Numbered from the stretch's first letter, positions 11,616-23,154 are shown. The stretch is DNA of 64,000 nucleotides from Spodoptera frugiperda (GCF_023101765.2 NC_064225.1:2604001-2668000), one strand, 5' to 3'. Notes: a model not told the origin generated them from the letters alone. A program made the numbers and translations.

Positions 11616-12044
11616 AGTAATTACTTTTGGCTGATTTCGGAGTACAGACATTAAAATAAAAATTAGTCATCTACCCTTTGGCCGAGTTCGGAGTTCCACA
11701 ACTAAAATATGGACTCTCTTAAACTTAAAATGAAATATCTATTTCTCTATACCTTTAAATCTAAGTTGAGACACGACATCTACACAACCAACAACACGAT
11801 ATAATAAACCGGTGGCGCTGTTTGTATTTCTGTCTGTATATCTGTACGTGAAGATTCATCTTGGCTAAATATTTGATTTGCGTCGAGATGGGATTTAACT
11901 CGCTCTCGAATTATTAGAGTCTGGCACACACCATGTGAGTTGTGTTAGGGAGTGTTTACAAGATGTTGAAGATGATTTCGACATTTTAAAATTAATATTC
12001 GATGTTTAAGCAAAAAAATACGTGATCAAAATTGTTTTTTATAT

Positions 12045-12420
12045 GGTATAAGGCGGTAAACGAGCAAATGGATCAACTGATGGTAAGTCAAAGTCAAACC
12101 ATATACTACTAGGTACTTTTGGCAACAAAGAAGGAAATAAACAATAGTCTGTCAGTCTGGCCGTTTCAAAGTGTAGCTTCGAATAGAGAAGAACGAGCAA
12201 GAAACTCCATTCGTTACTCTTATTAAGCAATTGCCGTCGCCCATGAAATCAAAACCGAAAACACCAGAGGCGTTACAAGTGCGTTGCCTTTTGGGGGTTA
12301 GGAATTTAAGGGATTTTGGAAAATTGAGGATTGGGATGGGAAGTAATACGGGGCCTCCAGTAATATCATTCACACAACGAAATACAACGCAAACGTTCTA
12401 CCACCTCACTTAAGGCGGAG
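12045..12420 (-). mobile_element. Rep-D interrupted by a Rep-F insertion
   Basis: Rep-D tail words occupy 12045-12087 (GGTATAAGGCGGTAAACGAG, CTGATGGTAAG). The element resumes at 12224 (AAGCAATTGCCGTCGCCCAT) and continues to the GTTCTACCACC region. The gap holds Rep-F. An R1-tail scrap follows to about 12460. Confidence 0.65.
12088..12223 (-). mobile_element. Rep-F inserted into Rep-D
   Basis: On + it opens with the inverted tail TCAAAGTCAAACC and ends GAGCAAGAAACTCCATTCG. The flanks share TAAG (12084-12087, 12224-12227). Confidence 0.6.
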
Positions 12421-12949
12421 AAGAAATTGGATGATTTACCCCCTCAAAAAAAAAGGTAGAGTACAATTTGTTTTACTTTTTGATTTCTGCGAAATTAGAA
12501 AAAGTACCTTCTAGAAATTTTGATGGTTCATCGGCATTTAAAATAGTCTGTATGATTTTGTGTTTTACAGTTAAGTTTTACGTTTCATTTCATCCCCCAT
12601 GATGCAAGCCCCCTTACACCACGGTGTAGACATAACGATATTACATTTCCAATTTTAACAGATCGAGAGACGAGAGATTTTACTTTGATTTGCTTACGAA
12701 CGGTTAATTTGTATGATACGTTATTAAATATTATATCCATGATTTATAATATTGATGTAATATTGCAATGTTAACGTTTAAATTTTGCCGTAATTTTGGG
12801 ATATGAACTTGTACACATAAGTATTTATAATCTAACCTGTTTAATCGTTTATAATCTGTACGTGTCACCTGCTTTAGTGTGTGAAATAAATGTTTTTCTT
12901 TATTTTCTTAAATGTTTAGTGATTGAAGAACGATTATTGAGCAAGGTTT
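12421..12949. other. Gene-free stretch
   Basis: Apart from the R1-tail scrap at its start (AAGAAATTGGATGATTTACC) nothing is recognised. Confidence 0.4.
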
Positions 12950-13072
12950 TATTGTAACTTTCGTGAGACATACTAAATTAATTATTATGTTATCGGCTAG
13001 TTGCTGCTAGTTTCTCGTCAAAACATTACGTGAGTAAGCCGATAATCTAATAATTAATTGAGCAAGGTGTTG
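12950..13072. mobile_element. MITE-G, compact copy
   Basis: Inverted ends: TTAATTATTATGTTATCGGC on the left, and GCCGATAATCTAATAATTAA on the right. Flanking TTATTGTAACTTTCGTGAGA matches the other copies. Confidence 0.65.
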
Positions 13073-14117
13073 AAAATTTCGGTATTTTTTACTATTTGGT
13101 GACATTAGCGTAAAATTTATCTGTCTTTTTCTTTTTTTTATCGTGGGAGTTGACTTAATACTATTTAAGGGCACCGTCTTATGTAATAATTATCATATAT
13201 TTCATAATGTCAATTTCCAAAGCAAAAAACGCCGTGTTGTAACCGTACCATATCCATGGTATTTATGTATGCAACGACCTTAAGGCACTACATATTGTAC
13301 GATAAAGATAAATCTCAAAAATCTTAACTACGACATTTAACCCATCGAGGTTATGGCACACCCTTATATGTAGAAGAGGCTCATAGTCAAGCAGTACACT
13401 GACACAGAATGTTGATAGGAGTCAATGACCGAAAAAGTAACTTTAAGCATTCCTATTGAATTATGTAGGCCAGATGGCATTGACTCCAAGGAAAAATGAA
13501 GTCAAATCTTAGTACATTTTACCGACACCAATCTCAGTACATTTTATTAGTGGTTTAATACCAAGAGGAAGAAGTCGTTTATTTTTACGGTTTTACTTTA
13601 CTCAAAGCAACAAACTTTGATTTGTAATTCATGAATTTTATTAACAAGATCTTGGGCGAAGTTAAATTGAGTTCCCTTATAACTTATTACTAGATGTCCG
13701 GTGCGGGATCTTTTGCATTTGTGACGGTTGCTTGAGTCCGGCTACTGGTTTTAGGGTACCGTGGTGAGAAGATGCTATTATATGACCATGTGAATGTTAA
13801 ATTGTTTTAATTTTATGGTAAATTACCATGTGAATGTTTAAATGTTTTAATTGTTGCTCTATGGGTAGCAAGAAACCTTACGCGTCGCTTGATGGGTAGC
13901 AGTTACTGTTGTTTAAGTATATTTGCAATGTTAGAGGCACAAGTTTAAAAAACGGACTTCCAAAAACAAAAAAAGAATACGATTATTCATTGTACTGCCT
14001 GTGTCTACCACAGGGAGTTTACAAGTCAGTGCCAAAAGTACCCACTAAAAGAATATATTATTTAAACTTAAGTAGATCCCTATTGACAATGTAGGTAGTA
14101 TCGGTAAGTTATATTAT
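13073..14117. other. Gene-free stretch
   Basis: Unique-looking, AT-rich. No gene or repeat recognised, except a local duplication of TTACCATGTGAATGTT near 13780 and 13825. Confidence 0.4.
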
Positions 14118-15475
14118 GCTACTAGCTTTTGCCCGCGACTTCGTTCGCGTGGAATAGTGACTTCCGGCAAATTTTTGGTTTTAACCACATAGTTCCCGAT
14201 CTCGCGGGATCTCTTCAAAAATGAGATGTGGAAGATATTCCAGGGAACTCTTCAAAAATCAACATAATGAGCTCTGCGTTTGAATTTAATAGATGTATAC
14301 TCACTTAGGGCATTGAAAAAATAGTTTAAAAACGGACTTGAACTAACTTAAAACTAAAGAAAGCTACGAATTACGAATTTATAACAATTAAAAAAGAAAC
14401 TATATTACAACCTATCCTCTATGCTATAATAACCAAGCTTAAACTAAATAATTTAAAAGAAACGAATTAAATCTAATCTAATTAAAAAAAAATTAGACTT
14501 ACAATTTTATTAAAAAAACTAACTACAGTAACTACTAATAATCGATATCAAACTAAACCTACGTTAAATAATTTAACCAAAAAACCAGGAAAACCCAACA
14601 AATAAACTTATTAATTGACAAATACAACGAAACCAATTTAGAATATACGAAACAGCAGGACCACTACAGACAAATAATCATACGACTGATAATACACTTT
14701 TTCTACGATAGTACCGAAGCGCTCGGCCGATACCCAACCAAATGAATGTAACGAAACCATAGCGCGATCTATTTCGATCCCAACGCCATCTATCGAGGAT
14801 AAAGACAACTTGGATTATTTATTTATACTCCGTTCGGGCATTTTCTTTGTACTAAAAGTTTAATTATATTGATATTATTTTTTTCATACCTTTTTACTAT
14901 TTATTTACTTTTTTTCGATGAATTAAAACAATAACATGAACCGAAGTCGTGTAACGATCGACATAGAATTATCTATACTCCGTTAGAGCATTTTCTTTGT
15001 ACTAAATGTTTTATTATATTGATATTATTTTTTTCATACCTTTTTACTATTTATTTACTTTTTTTCGATAAATTAAAACAATAACATGAACCGAAGTCGT
15101 GTAACGATCGACATAGAATTATTTATAAATAATTTATTTCTTATTTTTATTTTTTGATTTTTGAAATAAAAATATATCTATGTCCTTTCTAAGGTTCTAA
15201 ACTATATCTGTACCAAATTTCAACCAAATCCGTCAAATAGTTGCGGAGATTAATGGTATAAGCATAGAATGTTCGACGTGATTCTTTAATTTGACATAAC
15301 TTTTTTATTTATGAACCGATTGACATGAAACAAACACTAAATGTAAATTTAAGCATCCCACAATATATTCGTGAAAACCGCATCCAACTCGGATCAGCCG
15401 TTACTGAGATTAGCGCGCACAGACGAACAGACAAACAGACAAACAGACAAACAGACAAAAAAAAGTTAATTACAT
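14118..15475 (-). mobile_element. Helitron-like non-autonomous element
   Basis: Read on -, the left edge ends with a 5-bp stem (CGCGA/TCGCG, loop at 14139-14144) followed by GCTAGT at 14121-14126, the hairpin-plus-CTAG 3' end of Helitrons. The right part has GATCAGCCGTTACTGAGATT and four ACAGACAA units (15429-15459), a layout common in moth Helitrons. No helicase frame is present. It contains a 150-bp tandem duplication. Confidence 0.6.
14824..15123. repeat. 150-bp tandem duplication
   Basis: TATACTCCGTT at 14824 recurs at 14974, and the following sequence to TCGACATAGAATTAT matches nearly base for base. The two units differ at only a few positions, so the duplication is recent. Confidence 0.85.
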
Positions 15476-15976
15476 TTTTGGGTTCGACATCGACATAACA
15501 ATAACCCCTGCTATTTTTTTATTTTTATTTTCAATGTACAGACAGCACTTTTTTACGATTTTATTATACATATGTATAGATAATAGATGGGATCCGCAAG
15601 TGAAGCCGCGGGCATCAGTTTGTAATTTATATAAAGAAACCAATCCTAGGATGCCTAACATAAAACACTTTAAGTTAATTTGTAAATTTAGATTTACCTC
15701 ATTAAATAAAAGACATAGTACCTAATTAATTTCTGTTCATAGTACGAAACCCTTCATATGTACATAACCTATTTTTTCAACAGCATTCACAACTGAAGCA
15801 AAGAGATATGCGGGGAATTTCAACTGTAACTAATTAAGAATTTTACTTCGCCATTCTTAATTAAATATGTTCACTGTTCAGCTTCAGAATCATATTATTT
15901 GATATGGTTAAGTTTTTCGTTTCAACATTTTATCAGTTAGATTTAGGGTAAAGTGCGGTTTTATTTTTATTATAAT
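15476..15976. other. Gene-free stretch
   Basis: Begins with the edge of the Helitron-like element (GACATCGACATAACAATAAC, then GTGAAGCCGCGGGCATCAG at about 15600, a second Helitron-like scrap). No gene seen. Confidence 0.4.
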
Positions 15977-16234
15977 CGTCACGCTTTTTATCCCCGAAGG
16001 GATAAGTAGATTGCAAATTACGGCACGTAATGCCACTGTACTATGTACACCCACTTTTCAAGTCCCATGTAATAGATGGTGAGTCTATTGCCGTATACTG
16101 GGCACATCCAAGCTACTACTGAGATTTAAAAAAAATCAAAAAAGTCCAGCAATACTTCGCCCGACCCGGGAATCAAATCCGAGACCCCTTGCCCGACAAT
16201 CGCACTAACAACCACTCGGCCAACGAGGTAGTCA
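15977..16234 (-). mobile_element. SINE-A
   Basis: CGTCACGCTTTTTATCCCCG to CACTCGGCCAACGAGGTAG on +. On - the B-box is GGATTTGATTCCCGGGTCG, one change from the family. Confidence 0.7.
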
Positions 16235-16414
16235 GTCAGTATTTATAGTCACAGTTTATGTTTATGTAAAGTATAAGGCTTCTCAATCAAGAAATAAACT
16301 AATTAAAACTAAATCGAGTGACGCTCTACTAGTTTCGAAACATGAATATGGTTCCCTGTTGTGACTGGAAATTAATCTGTATTGATTTTTTTAATAAAAT
16401 ATTAAGTTTTAATT

Positions 16415-16545
16415 TTATTATGGTATTGGCTTACTCATGTTTCTGTTTGACGAGAAATTCGACTTATTTATAAGCCATGCTAGAGGCTCGTATTGAGTAA
16501 GCCGATTACATTATAATTAATTTAGTATGTCTTTCGAAAGTTGAA
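16415..16545. mobile_element. MITE-G
   Basis: GGTATTGGCTTACTCATGT on the left and AGTAAGCCGATTACATTATA on the right, with CAAGCCATGCTAGAGGCTC inside. Confidence 0.6.
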
Positions 16546-17344
16546 ATATTGAGTTATGTTAGCAAACTTTCTTTACCTCAGCAAAGGCCAGATGTTCAGA
16601 GTCCTATTAAACTATGTGCTTGTATTACCAGATTCATGAACATCATAGAAGCTAAAGTATGTAAAGATTATATGACATCTTTAATTGATTTTGTCTGCAC
16701 TTTAAAAGAGACTATGACCTCTGAGTTTGTTTCGGCATTTCTTCTCAGAGTAGTCCGATAGGAAAAGCCGGCCTCATCTAGTTATTTAAGAGATTGACAT
16801 GTAAAAGAGTTATATTGTAACCTATTTGCAAAAATAAATATCATTTATCATTTATGTATTATGCGTATTACTCTGAAGTTTCTGCATTTTAATTTCATAC
16901 AAAGGCTTGAGGACAAGTATGTATGTATTTATGTTTTCAATAAATCCTGCAATAAAAAGATATTACATAATAAAATGGCCTACTTTCAGATTTCAATTGA
17001 AAATTAATCTCATTCAGTATTGGCAACCGCATTTACAATCAACAGTCCAATGACGCGGAATTTTGACCGTAATTATAGCTCTTTATAATGTAGTATGGTG
17101 AGGACATTTTAAGCATTGAATATTTTATTTATTAATTTATTGCACACATACATAAAATACGTTTACATTGAAATGTACAATGAGCGGTCGGTACACACGG
17201 CGATTTCTTCCAGACACCCTTTGATGATGTTGGGTTTTTTTTAAATGATCTGGGAATTAATATTTCCTTTTTACTATGCTTTTGTTTATTAAATTTTATA
17301 TAAATTTAATTGTAAATTTCTTTAAAAAACTTGGCCCCGCACTA
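16546..17344 (+). other. Gene-free stretch with one unexplained frame
   Basis: A 70-codon frame (16549-16761) begins next to MITE-G and contains Cys-Ala-Cys-Ile and Cys-Thr-Leu-Lys-Glu. The DNA after it (AGATTGACATGTAAAAGAG, AATAAATATCATTTATC) looks like a transposon or transcript tail. Not assigned to any family. Confidence 0.3.
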
Positions 17345-17550
17345 TGAGTTTCTTTTGTATCGTGGATGCGTTTACAAACATACAATTTTACATACACAAG
17401 TCATGACACCCAAACCCGGAACAACAAATGTCTACAAAGTTCGCATGTAATAGGGGGTGAACCTACCTGTGCCCTCGACTCAAGACTCGAGAATCGAACG
17501 CGAGACCCTTCGGCAGTCGCACTTGCTACGACTTGACCAACGAGGCAGTT
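17345..17550 (-). mobile_element. Chimeric SINE: SINE-A head joined to SINE-B tail
   Basis: The left half has SINE-B body words (GCGTTTACAAACATACAAT, GACACCCAAACCCGGAACAA). The right half is SINE-A (GCATGTAATAGGGGGTGAAC, AGAATCGAACGCGAGACCC, GACCAACGAGGCAGT). Both halves are in the same orientation, joined near 17435. Confidence 0.6.
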
Positions 17551-18332
17551 TTTCTCACATGTATAATATTACTGTAGTAAAAAATTAGTAGCAATAGGAT
17601 AAGAACGTAAAATACAAACTTTAATGCTAATCAGAAGACGAAGACAAAATCCAACAGAATTATACAAACACGATTCAAGTAGGTACCATCTATGATATTA
17701 TGAATAATTCCAGAAGGCGGGATTTCAAAGCGAATCTTCCGAAGATCCCGAATCCAAACGTTATCAAGAGGTATTAAAGCAATGCTTTAGATTATCGCGC
17801 CAATCGAATCGACTGTCGGGATCTTTTCGTACAGTGATGTTGAAAATGTTGATGTGGTATTTTTGGGGAGACTTTCTAATTGGCTAAGTAAACGACACAG
17901 ACTTTTTTAAATTGAGTGGAATGTTATCACTACATAGTAGTGATTGAATGTTATCACTATCTACATAGTATAAAACAAAGTCGCTCTTACTGTCCCTATT
18001 TCCCTTTGAAATCTTAAATTTTTAAAACTACACAACGGATTTTGATGCAGTTTTTTTTAATAGATAGAATGAAGGAAGCTACGCATTTTTGATATTTTTT
18101 TATAATATAATTTAAGTAAAACCAATCTTTAGACTTTTATTTCAACATTATGAAGATAGACGACACGTATTTAAAAGTTCTACAATTAGATGTTTCACTT
18201 AATATTAATATCTTAACAAAATTTCAATTAGTTGCGCTTAGATCTAGTTCTCTAACACTTATAAGGTTAGCAGAGATTGCATATAGCTGCAATAAACAAC
18301 AACAGTAAAATAAAGTTTTAACAGTCATTCAT
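17551..18332. other. 3' flank of transporter 2
   Basis: Holds a small duplication of GAATGTTATCACTA near 17920 and 17945, and the 3' UTR of the transporter on -. Otherwise nothing recognised. Confidence 0.45.
18136..18141 (-). terminator. Poly(A) signal AATAAA, transporter 2
   Basis: AATAAA on -, about 190 nt past the stop codon. It is the first canonical signal downstream. Confidence 0.5.
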
Positions 18333-21300
18333 CTACTCCACCACATCACCTTTAACAATAGGCATCTTAACTTCAACATCATCAGTAAACCTAAATCTAT
18401 CAAACGACCCATAATTATAATAATCTTCTATCTCTTGCAAAGTCCTACCCTTAGTTTCTGGTACATAAATCCAAATTAAGACAGTGCATAACAGACAAGA
18501 CGTAGCAAAGAAAAATAAGGTTCCTGATAAACTAAAACTTGCAACTATATAGAGAAATGGTTTCACTGTAACTACGTACAATAAACAGGTTAACACATTA
18601 AATAATGCGCCGCCCATACCCCTATGCTTAACAGGCATCAAATCTATAGGCAAAGCAAAAGTAATAGGATTAAAACCAGAATTATTAAACACCATATAAC
18701 CTAAATATGGATAAAGAAACAAATACGAATCACGCCTTACAATCCCATTGCTTTGCAAATATGACACTAAAGAACAGGAGAATAAGCTCAAAATACAACC
18801 TACGCAGCAAGATAACACAGTTTTGGTCTTAAAATATCTTATCAGTATTAAAGAGATCAATGATCCAATGAACAACGTTGACACCATTACTAAGTAACCG
18901 AAAACAGCTATTTCTGAAGCTCCCGTTGCCATTTCTAAGATATCTTTGCTATAAATAAATAAAGGCAAGGCGCCACTGATATAGAAATTGAGTAAAATCA
19001 AAAACATGTAAAGGCTTGGTATATAGAAATCTCTTCTCTTCATTGCTGTCCATGCTTCTTGTAATTTAGTCTTCTTTGAAACTTTTACTCTCGATTCCTT
19101 CTGAGCTGCTAACATTGCTTTCAATTCTTTATTTGCGTCATCATTGCTGCCTCTCAACCAAACAAAAGCTTTCTCACTCTCTTCAAATCTCCCTTTAAAC
19201 GCCAACCAAGAAGGTGACTCGGGCCATAGAAAAGACATTAACAACGCAACTACAGCTGGCCCACACATAATCAAAGCGACAATCTGCCAATTGAAAATAG
19301 ACCCTAATGCAGCAACAATGACCTGACCGATAGTTTGATTGATGTTTAATAGAACCATTGAAGCTGACCTGTATCTAGGAGCCAGCATTTCACTGACGGT
19401 CACAAGGTTCACAATTGTAATGCAGTTGCTTGATAGTCCGTGGAATATTGCTGAGAGAAGAACGGTTAAAGTGTCTTGTGCTACGAATGCTAGTAACCAG
19501 CCTAGTAGAAGAAGTAGAGTGCTTCCAATGAATGTATATTTTCTTCCTTTCCATTGCATTAAGGTTGGCATTAGCGTGGCTCCGATACCGGCTACTCCAT
19601 GCATTGATGCTGTAAAAAGAAATTATTGTACATATTAATTTGAACTCTATTAGTTTCGTGGTCGTTTAAATATATGGTATAGACTTACCAATCCAGGTGA
19701 TAGTATCTAAATCAGTCTTTATGTTGGTCTCATAAGATTGGAATTGCTGTATCAAGACGACAGGGTAGCCTAATGATGCGCCCATGGACACTGCAACGAG
19801 TTGTGTTGTTGTGGCCACAAACATCTGTTGAAAAGCAATAATGTTTTTCTTTGGGTGAATAAAATACTTTTTACAAAAAAATAAACCGACTTCACTAAAA
19901 AAGTTAAAAATAACTTTAATTTCGGAAGTCGGTGTTTCTCGGTATTATTTGTTTGTTACACCGACTTCCGAAATTAAAGTTATTTTTAACTTTTTTAGTG
20001 AAGTCGGTTTATTTTTTTTGTAAAAAGTATTTTATTTCACACTTTTTAGTTGCGATACTCAGTATCGCAACTTAAAAAACCGGCCAAGTGCTAGTCGGAC
20101 TCGCTCATGAAGGGTTCCGTAACAGCAAGTAGATGACATAATATAAAAGTTGTAAACAACTTGGTTTTACATAGTGTTTGTATGAACGACAAAGTTATAT
20201 TTGCGGTTTTTGAAAATGTTTTATTTCTCAAAAACTAATAATGATATCTCGTTCAAACCAATTTTCGTTGTTGGTTTCCATTAAAATCTACAGCATACAT
20301 TTTTTTCAGTTTTCTCACTCTCTTATTTTAAAAGTTAGAGGGGGGGGGGACACTCATTTTTCCACTTTGGAAGCGTCTAACTTTCAAACGATTGATTTTG
20401 GCGGTTTTAGGAACCTTAATGTCTTTTTTAAAGACCTATCCATAGACACCCATCACGGATATGTTAGCTGAAAAAAAATTTTTTTTTGAATCAGTTCCAT
20501 GTATGGAGTACCCTTACCTTTAATTTTTAAATATATTGATTTTTATTCAAAATTCGAATAGCGGATACCAAAATACATCATCTTACAAATTTTCAACTAT
20601 ATAGGCCCAACAGTTTCGGAAATAAATGGCTGTGACATACGGACGGACGGACGGACGGACAGACAGACATGACGAATCTATAAGGGTTCCGTTTTTTGCC
20701 ATTTGGCTACGGAACCCTAAAAGTCGGTTAAAATTCTCTATCTCAATAACTACTTTATTTGTTTGTATTGTCACAGTTACTTAATTAACTTTATTGTGAT
20801 TTCTATGCGAGTATGAAGTTCCATTGGCCATTTCTGGTCTTCTTCATCAGTTCCACCTCTTCAAATGTTACTTTTTGACTGTAAATGGTTCAACTGACTG
20901 CCTCGTTGGTCGAGTGGTCGCAAGTGCGACTGCCGAACAAGGGGTCTCGGGTTCGATTCCCGGGTCGGGCAAAGTATTACTGGGCATTTTTCGGATTTTC
21001 GAAAATTTCTCGGTAGTAGCACGGAGTCTGGAATTGTGTCCAGGATATGGCAATAGGCTCACTATTACATGGGACTTTAACACAAAATGGTGAAAAGTGG
21101 GTGTACATTATATAGCGGCATTACGTGCCGTAATGTGCAGCTCTGCCTACCCGTTCGGAGACAAAAGACGTGAAGTTGTGTGTGTGTGTGTGTGTGTGTG
21201 TGTCAATTCTAGATTAATATACCAAAATCACTATAATATAGTTCCCTATAATATTTGAGGAGTTCCCTCGATTTCTCTAAGATCCCATCATCAGATCCTA

Positions 21301-22527
21301 ACTTGGTGACAATGGGACCACCTCAGAACTATCTACTTTCGAACAAAAAAATAATTTTGAAAATCCGTCGACAATTGACGGAGTATTCGATGAACAAACA
21401 TACAAACAGCCGAACATAGTACCTCCTCCTTTTTGTGAAGTCGGTAAAAATGAACTAAGATTTTTTCATTAAGTCTTAGACTATCATAAGATAGGTGACT
21501 AATTTTAATTTTAATGTCCATCTCGTAGATTATTTTAAAATATTAGATAAGTATTTTTAATTTTCTCACGGAAACAAATACCTTCGAATATATGTTGATT
21601 TGAAATATAGCTTGACGTCATTTCTAGGTGCATTTCATACGTAGAAATTACGAATTTGCTCGCACTCCTAGACTTTGATTCGTTTTATCTAGGTATTGTT
21701 GTCTTATATACTTTTTCATTTCCTAACGAACGGACTAAATAGTCAAAGTCAAAGCATTTATTTCAATTAATCCTAAATTAGGCACTTTTGAAACGTCAAA
21801 TTGAATTGTCCGTCAGTGAAGCTAGGCGCTCGTTCCAAAGAGTTGCTTCGAATGGAGAAGAATGAGCAAGAAACTCCATAGATTTTTACTTTTCATACCC
21901 CGTTATCATCCCTATTGTATTAACATAGATGTTGTTGGTCGTGCAAATATTAGATATAGAGGAAAACTGGATTAATTACAGCAACAATACGACTTGATTA
22001 CCAGATAATTACTGTGTGTATACATATTGTATGTTGACGAGAGACGTTTGCTGTAAACAAATGTTATTGTGGATAACAAAGCGATAAGTCTACTGTTTAT
22101 TATGTTAGCTAATGTCTAGGCTTAATGAGGAAATGTGAAAATATATTGCATTACATAGTCTCATGTTTTAAAGTTATCTACAAGACGGACTTTAAAATGA
22201 TAATTAGTCATTCCGCTTGAAGTTTTGTCATAATCATAAAATTAAATAGGCTTTTCATAATCCGTAGTCTTAACAACAGCGGCAGCCCACTATTGGATTT
22301 TGGACCTCCTCTGTATATGAGGGTTTGGGGGCGAAGTCACTGGCTATATACCTCACACAGCGAAACACAACTCAAGCGTTGTTTCATTTTGGTTTTCTGT
22401 GCGGCCGTGGTATCACTCCGGTCGAGCCGGCCCATTCGTGCCGAAGCAAGGTTCTCCCACACAAATAAGTGGTTTAAATAAACACACATGAGTTACTTAC
22501 CTGTTTCACAAAAGGTGAGAAGACCAT
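18333..22527 (-). CDS. MFS sugar transporter, Tret1-like, complete (3 exons)
   Basis: Exons on -: 22527-22501 (9 codons, Met-Val-Phe-Ser-Pro-Phe-Val-Lys-Gln, donor GTAAGT), 19824-19689 (TM1), 19609-18333. Introns are 2676 and 79 bp. The joins give 479 aa with no stop. The second intron is phase 1 and splits Ala55, as in the paralogue at 850-2084. Motifs: GASLGYP in TM1 (24-30), Trp-Ile-Ala-Ser-Met-His-Gly at the join, WKGRK in loop 2-3 (74-78), PESPSW from 184, PVKHRG after TM10, and an intact PETKGR (438-443). Twelve membrane segments and this length fit an insect SLC2 facilitator. It probably carries trehalose or another sugar across the plasma membrane; the substrate is inferred. The start was chosen because exon 1 is in frame and sits in AACAGGATGG. 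An alternative is Met10 in exon 2. Confidence 0.9.
19856..20040. mobile_element. Foldback MITE (hairpin) in transporter 2 intron 1
   Basis: The arms are about 80 bp and nearly perfect inverted repeats: AAACCGACTTCACTAAAAAA on the left and TTTTTTAGTGAAGTCGGTTT on the right, continuing inward to TTCGGAAGTCGGTGT. The loop is about 25 bp. It ends about 30 bp from the exon-2 splice acceptor. Confidence 0.85.
20048..20072. repeat. Perfect palindrome with 1-nt spacer
   Basis: AGTTGCGATACT, one C, then AGTATCGCAACT. Confidence 0.9.
20079..20722. mobile_element. Non-autonomous repeat with AGGGTTCCGT ends
   Basis: Opens with CCGGCCAAGTGCTAGTCGGA and AGGGTTCCGTAAC. Closes with (GGAC)n at 20640-20660, then TATAAGGGTTCCGTTTTTTG and CTACGGAACCCTAAAA. 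These end words are a widespread moth repeat, from general knowledge. There is also a G10 run at 20341. No transposase frame. Confidence 0.55.
20895..21176 (+). mobile_element. SINE-A, full length
   Basis: The best copy. A-box TTGGTCGAGTGGTCGC and B-box GGGTTCGATTCCCGGG lie 35 nt apart. The body includes GTAGCACGGAGTCTGGAAT and TACGTGCCGTAATGTGC, and it ends next to a GT microsatellite. It lies in intron 1 of transporter 2, antisense to the gene. Confidence 0.8.
21175..21203 (+). repeat. (GT)n microsatellite
   Basis: About 13 GT units follow directly on the 3' end of SINE-A, the usual place for a SINE-seeded microsatellite. Confidence 0.9.
21517..21735 (-). mobile_element. MITE-H, diverged inverted copy
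   Basis: AAAATATTAGATAAGTATTT, CGTAGAAATTACG and GACTTTGATTCGTTTTATC match the 31429-31700 copy. Confidence 0.55.
21738..21885 (-). repeat. Rep-F
   Basis: GTCAAAGTCAAAGCATTTAT to GAGCAAGAAACTCCATAG on +, including GTCCGTCAGTGAAGCTAGGC. Confidence 0.65.
22300..22470 (-). repeat. Rep-D 5' half
   Basis: GCGGCCGTGGTATCACTCC, GGTCGAGCCGGCCCATTCG and the end GTTCTCCCACAC. It lies 30 bp inside intron 1, next to exon 1. Confidence 0.65.
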
Positions 22528-22591
22528 CCTGTTTAACCTTTCTCTTCACTTTAAAACACGAAAACTATTCTATACACACTATTTACCGATA

Positions 22592-22599
22592 CTTTTTAT
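22592..22599 (-). promoter_or_regulatory. Possible TATA-like box of transporter 2
   Basis: ATAAAAAG on -, about 65 nt upstream of the ATG. It is the only TATA-like word at a plausible distance. Weak evidence. Confidence 0.2.
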
Positions 22600-23150
22600 G
22601 ATGTTCCTGGCCTGGTTTTCCCAACGGAATTGTTGTCGGTACTAAAGCTTTAGCCAATTGAACTCAGTCAAAATTTTATCTGGATTCACTTTTGATTTTT
22701 GGATATTCCTAATTTACATAATTAAGAAACCTTTTTCATACATTTTTTTATCTTAATTTTGATATTTTGTTTTAAAAAATGAATACTTTTTTGGTCGATG
22801 TTATTTTAGGTTTGTTTTTTCAAAAATACCCCATGAATGACTTATAACAAATGATTGTCTGTTGTTCGTGCCCATTGTTTTTATTGTTTAATATGCATTC
22901 ATTTGTTTATATTGTCTTGAATTTTTTTCTAATAACATTCATTTGTTAGTTGTTCACATGTAAAGACGCACAAAGTTCATAATTGAATATAATAATAGGC
23001 ATCTTACCAGACATTCGTAATTGATAATATCTTTGTTTTATTTCGGTTCGACAAAGTTTGACGCTCATGGATAATTATCTCAGGAAAATGGACGGGAAAA
23101 CCCACGTGCAAACTCAACAGAGATTTATAGATTTCAGAGTCAGCTCGAAA
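22600..23150. other. 5' flank of transporter 2
   Basis: AT-rich. No repeat or gene recognised; any promoter control elements would be here. Confidence 0.4.
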
Positions 23151-23154
23151 GGCG

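Noticed and set aside
19144..19638. Frames opposite transporter 2
   Set aside because: Antisense shadows of its last exon.
20895..20980. tRNA gene
   Set aside because: The A-box and B-box are good, but the sequence continues as a repeated SINE body, and about a dozen diverged copies occur in the window. The same holds for the SINE-B and SINE-C heads.
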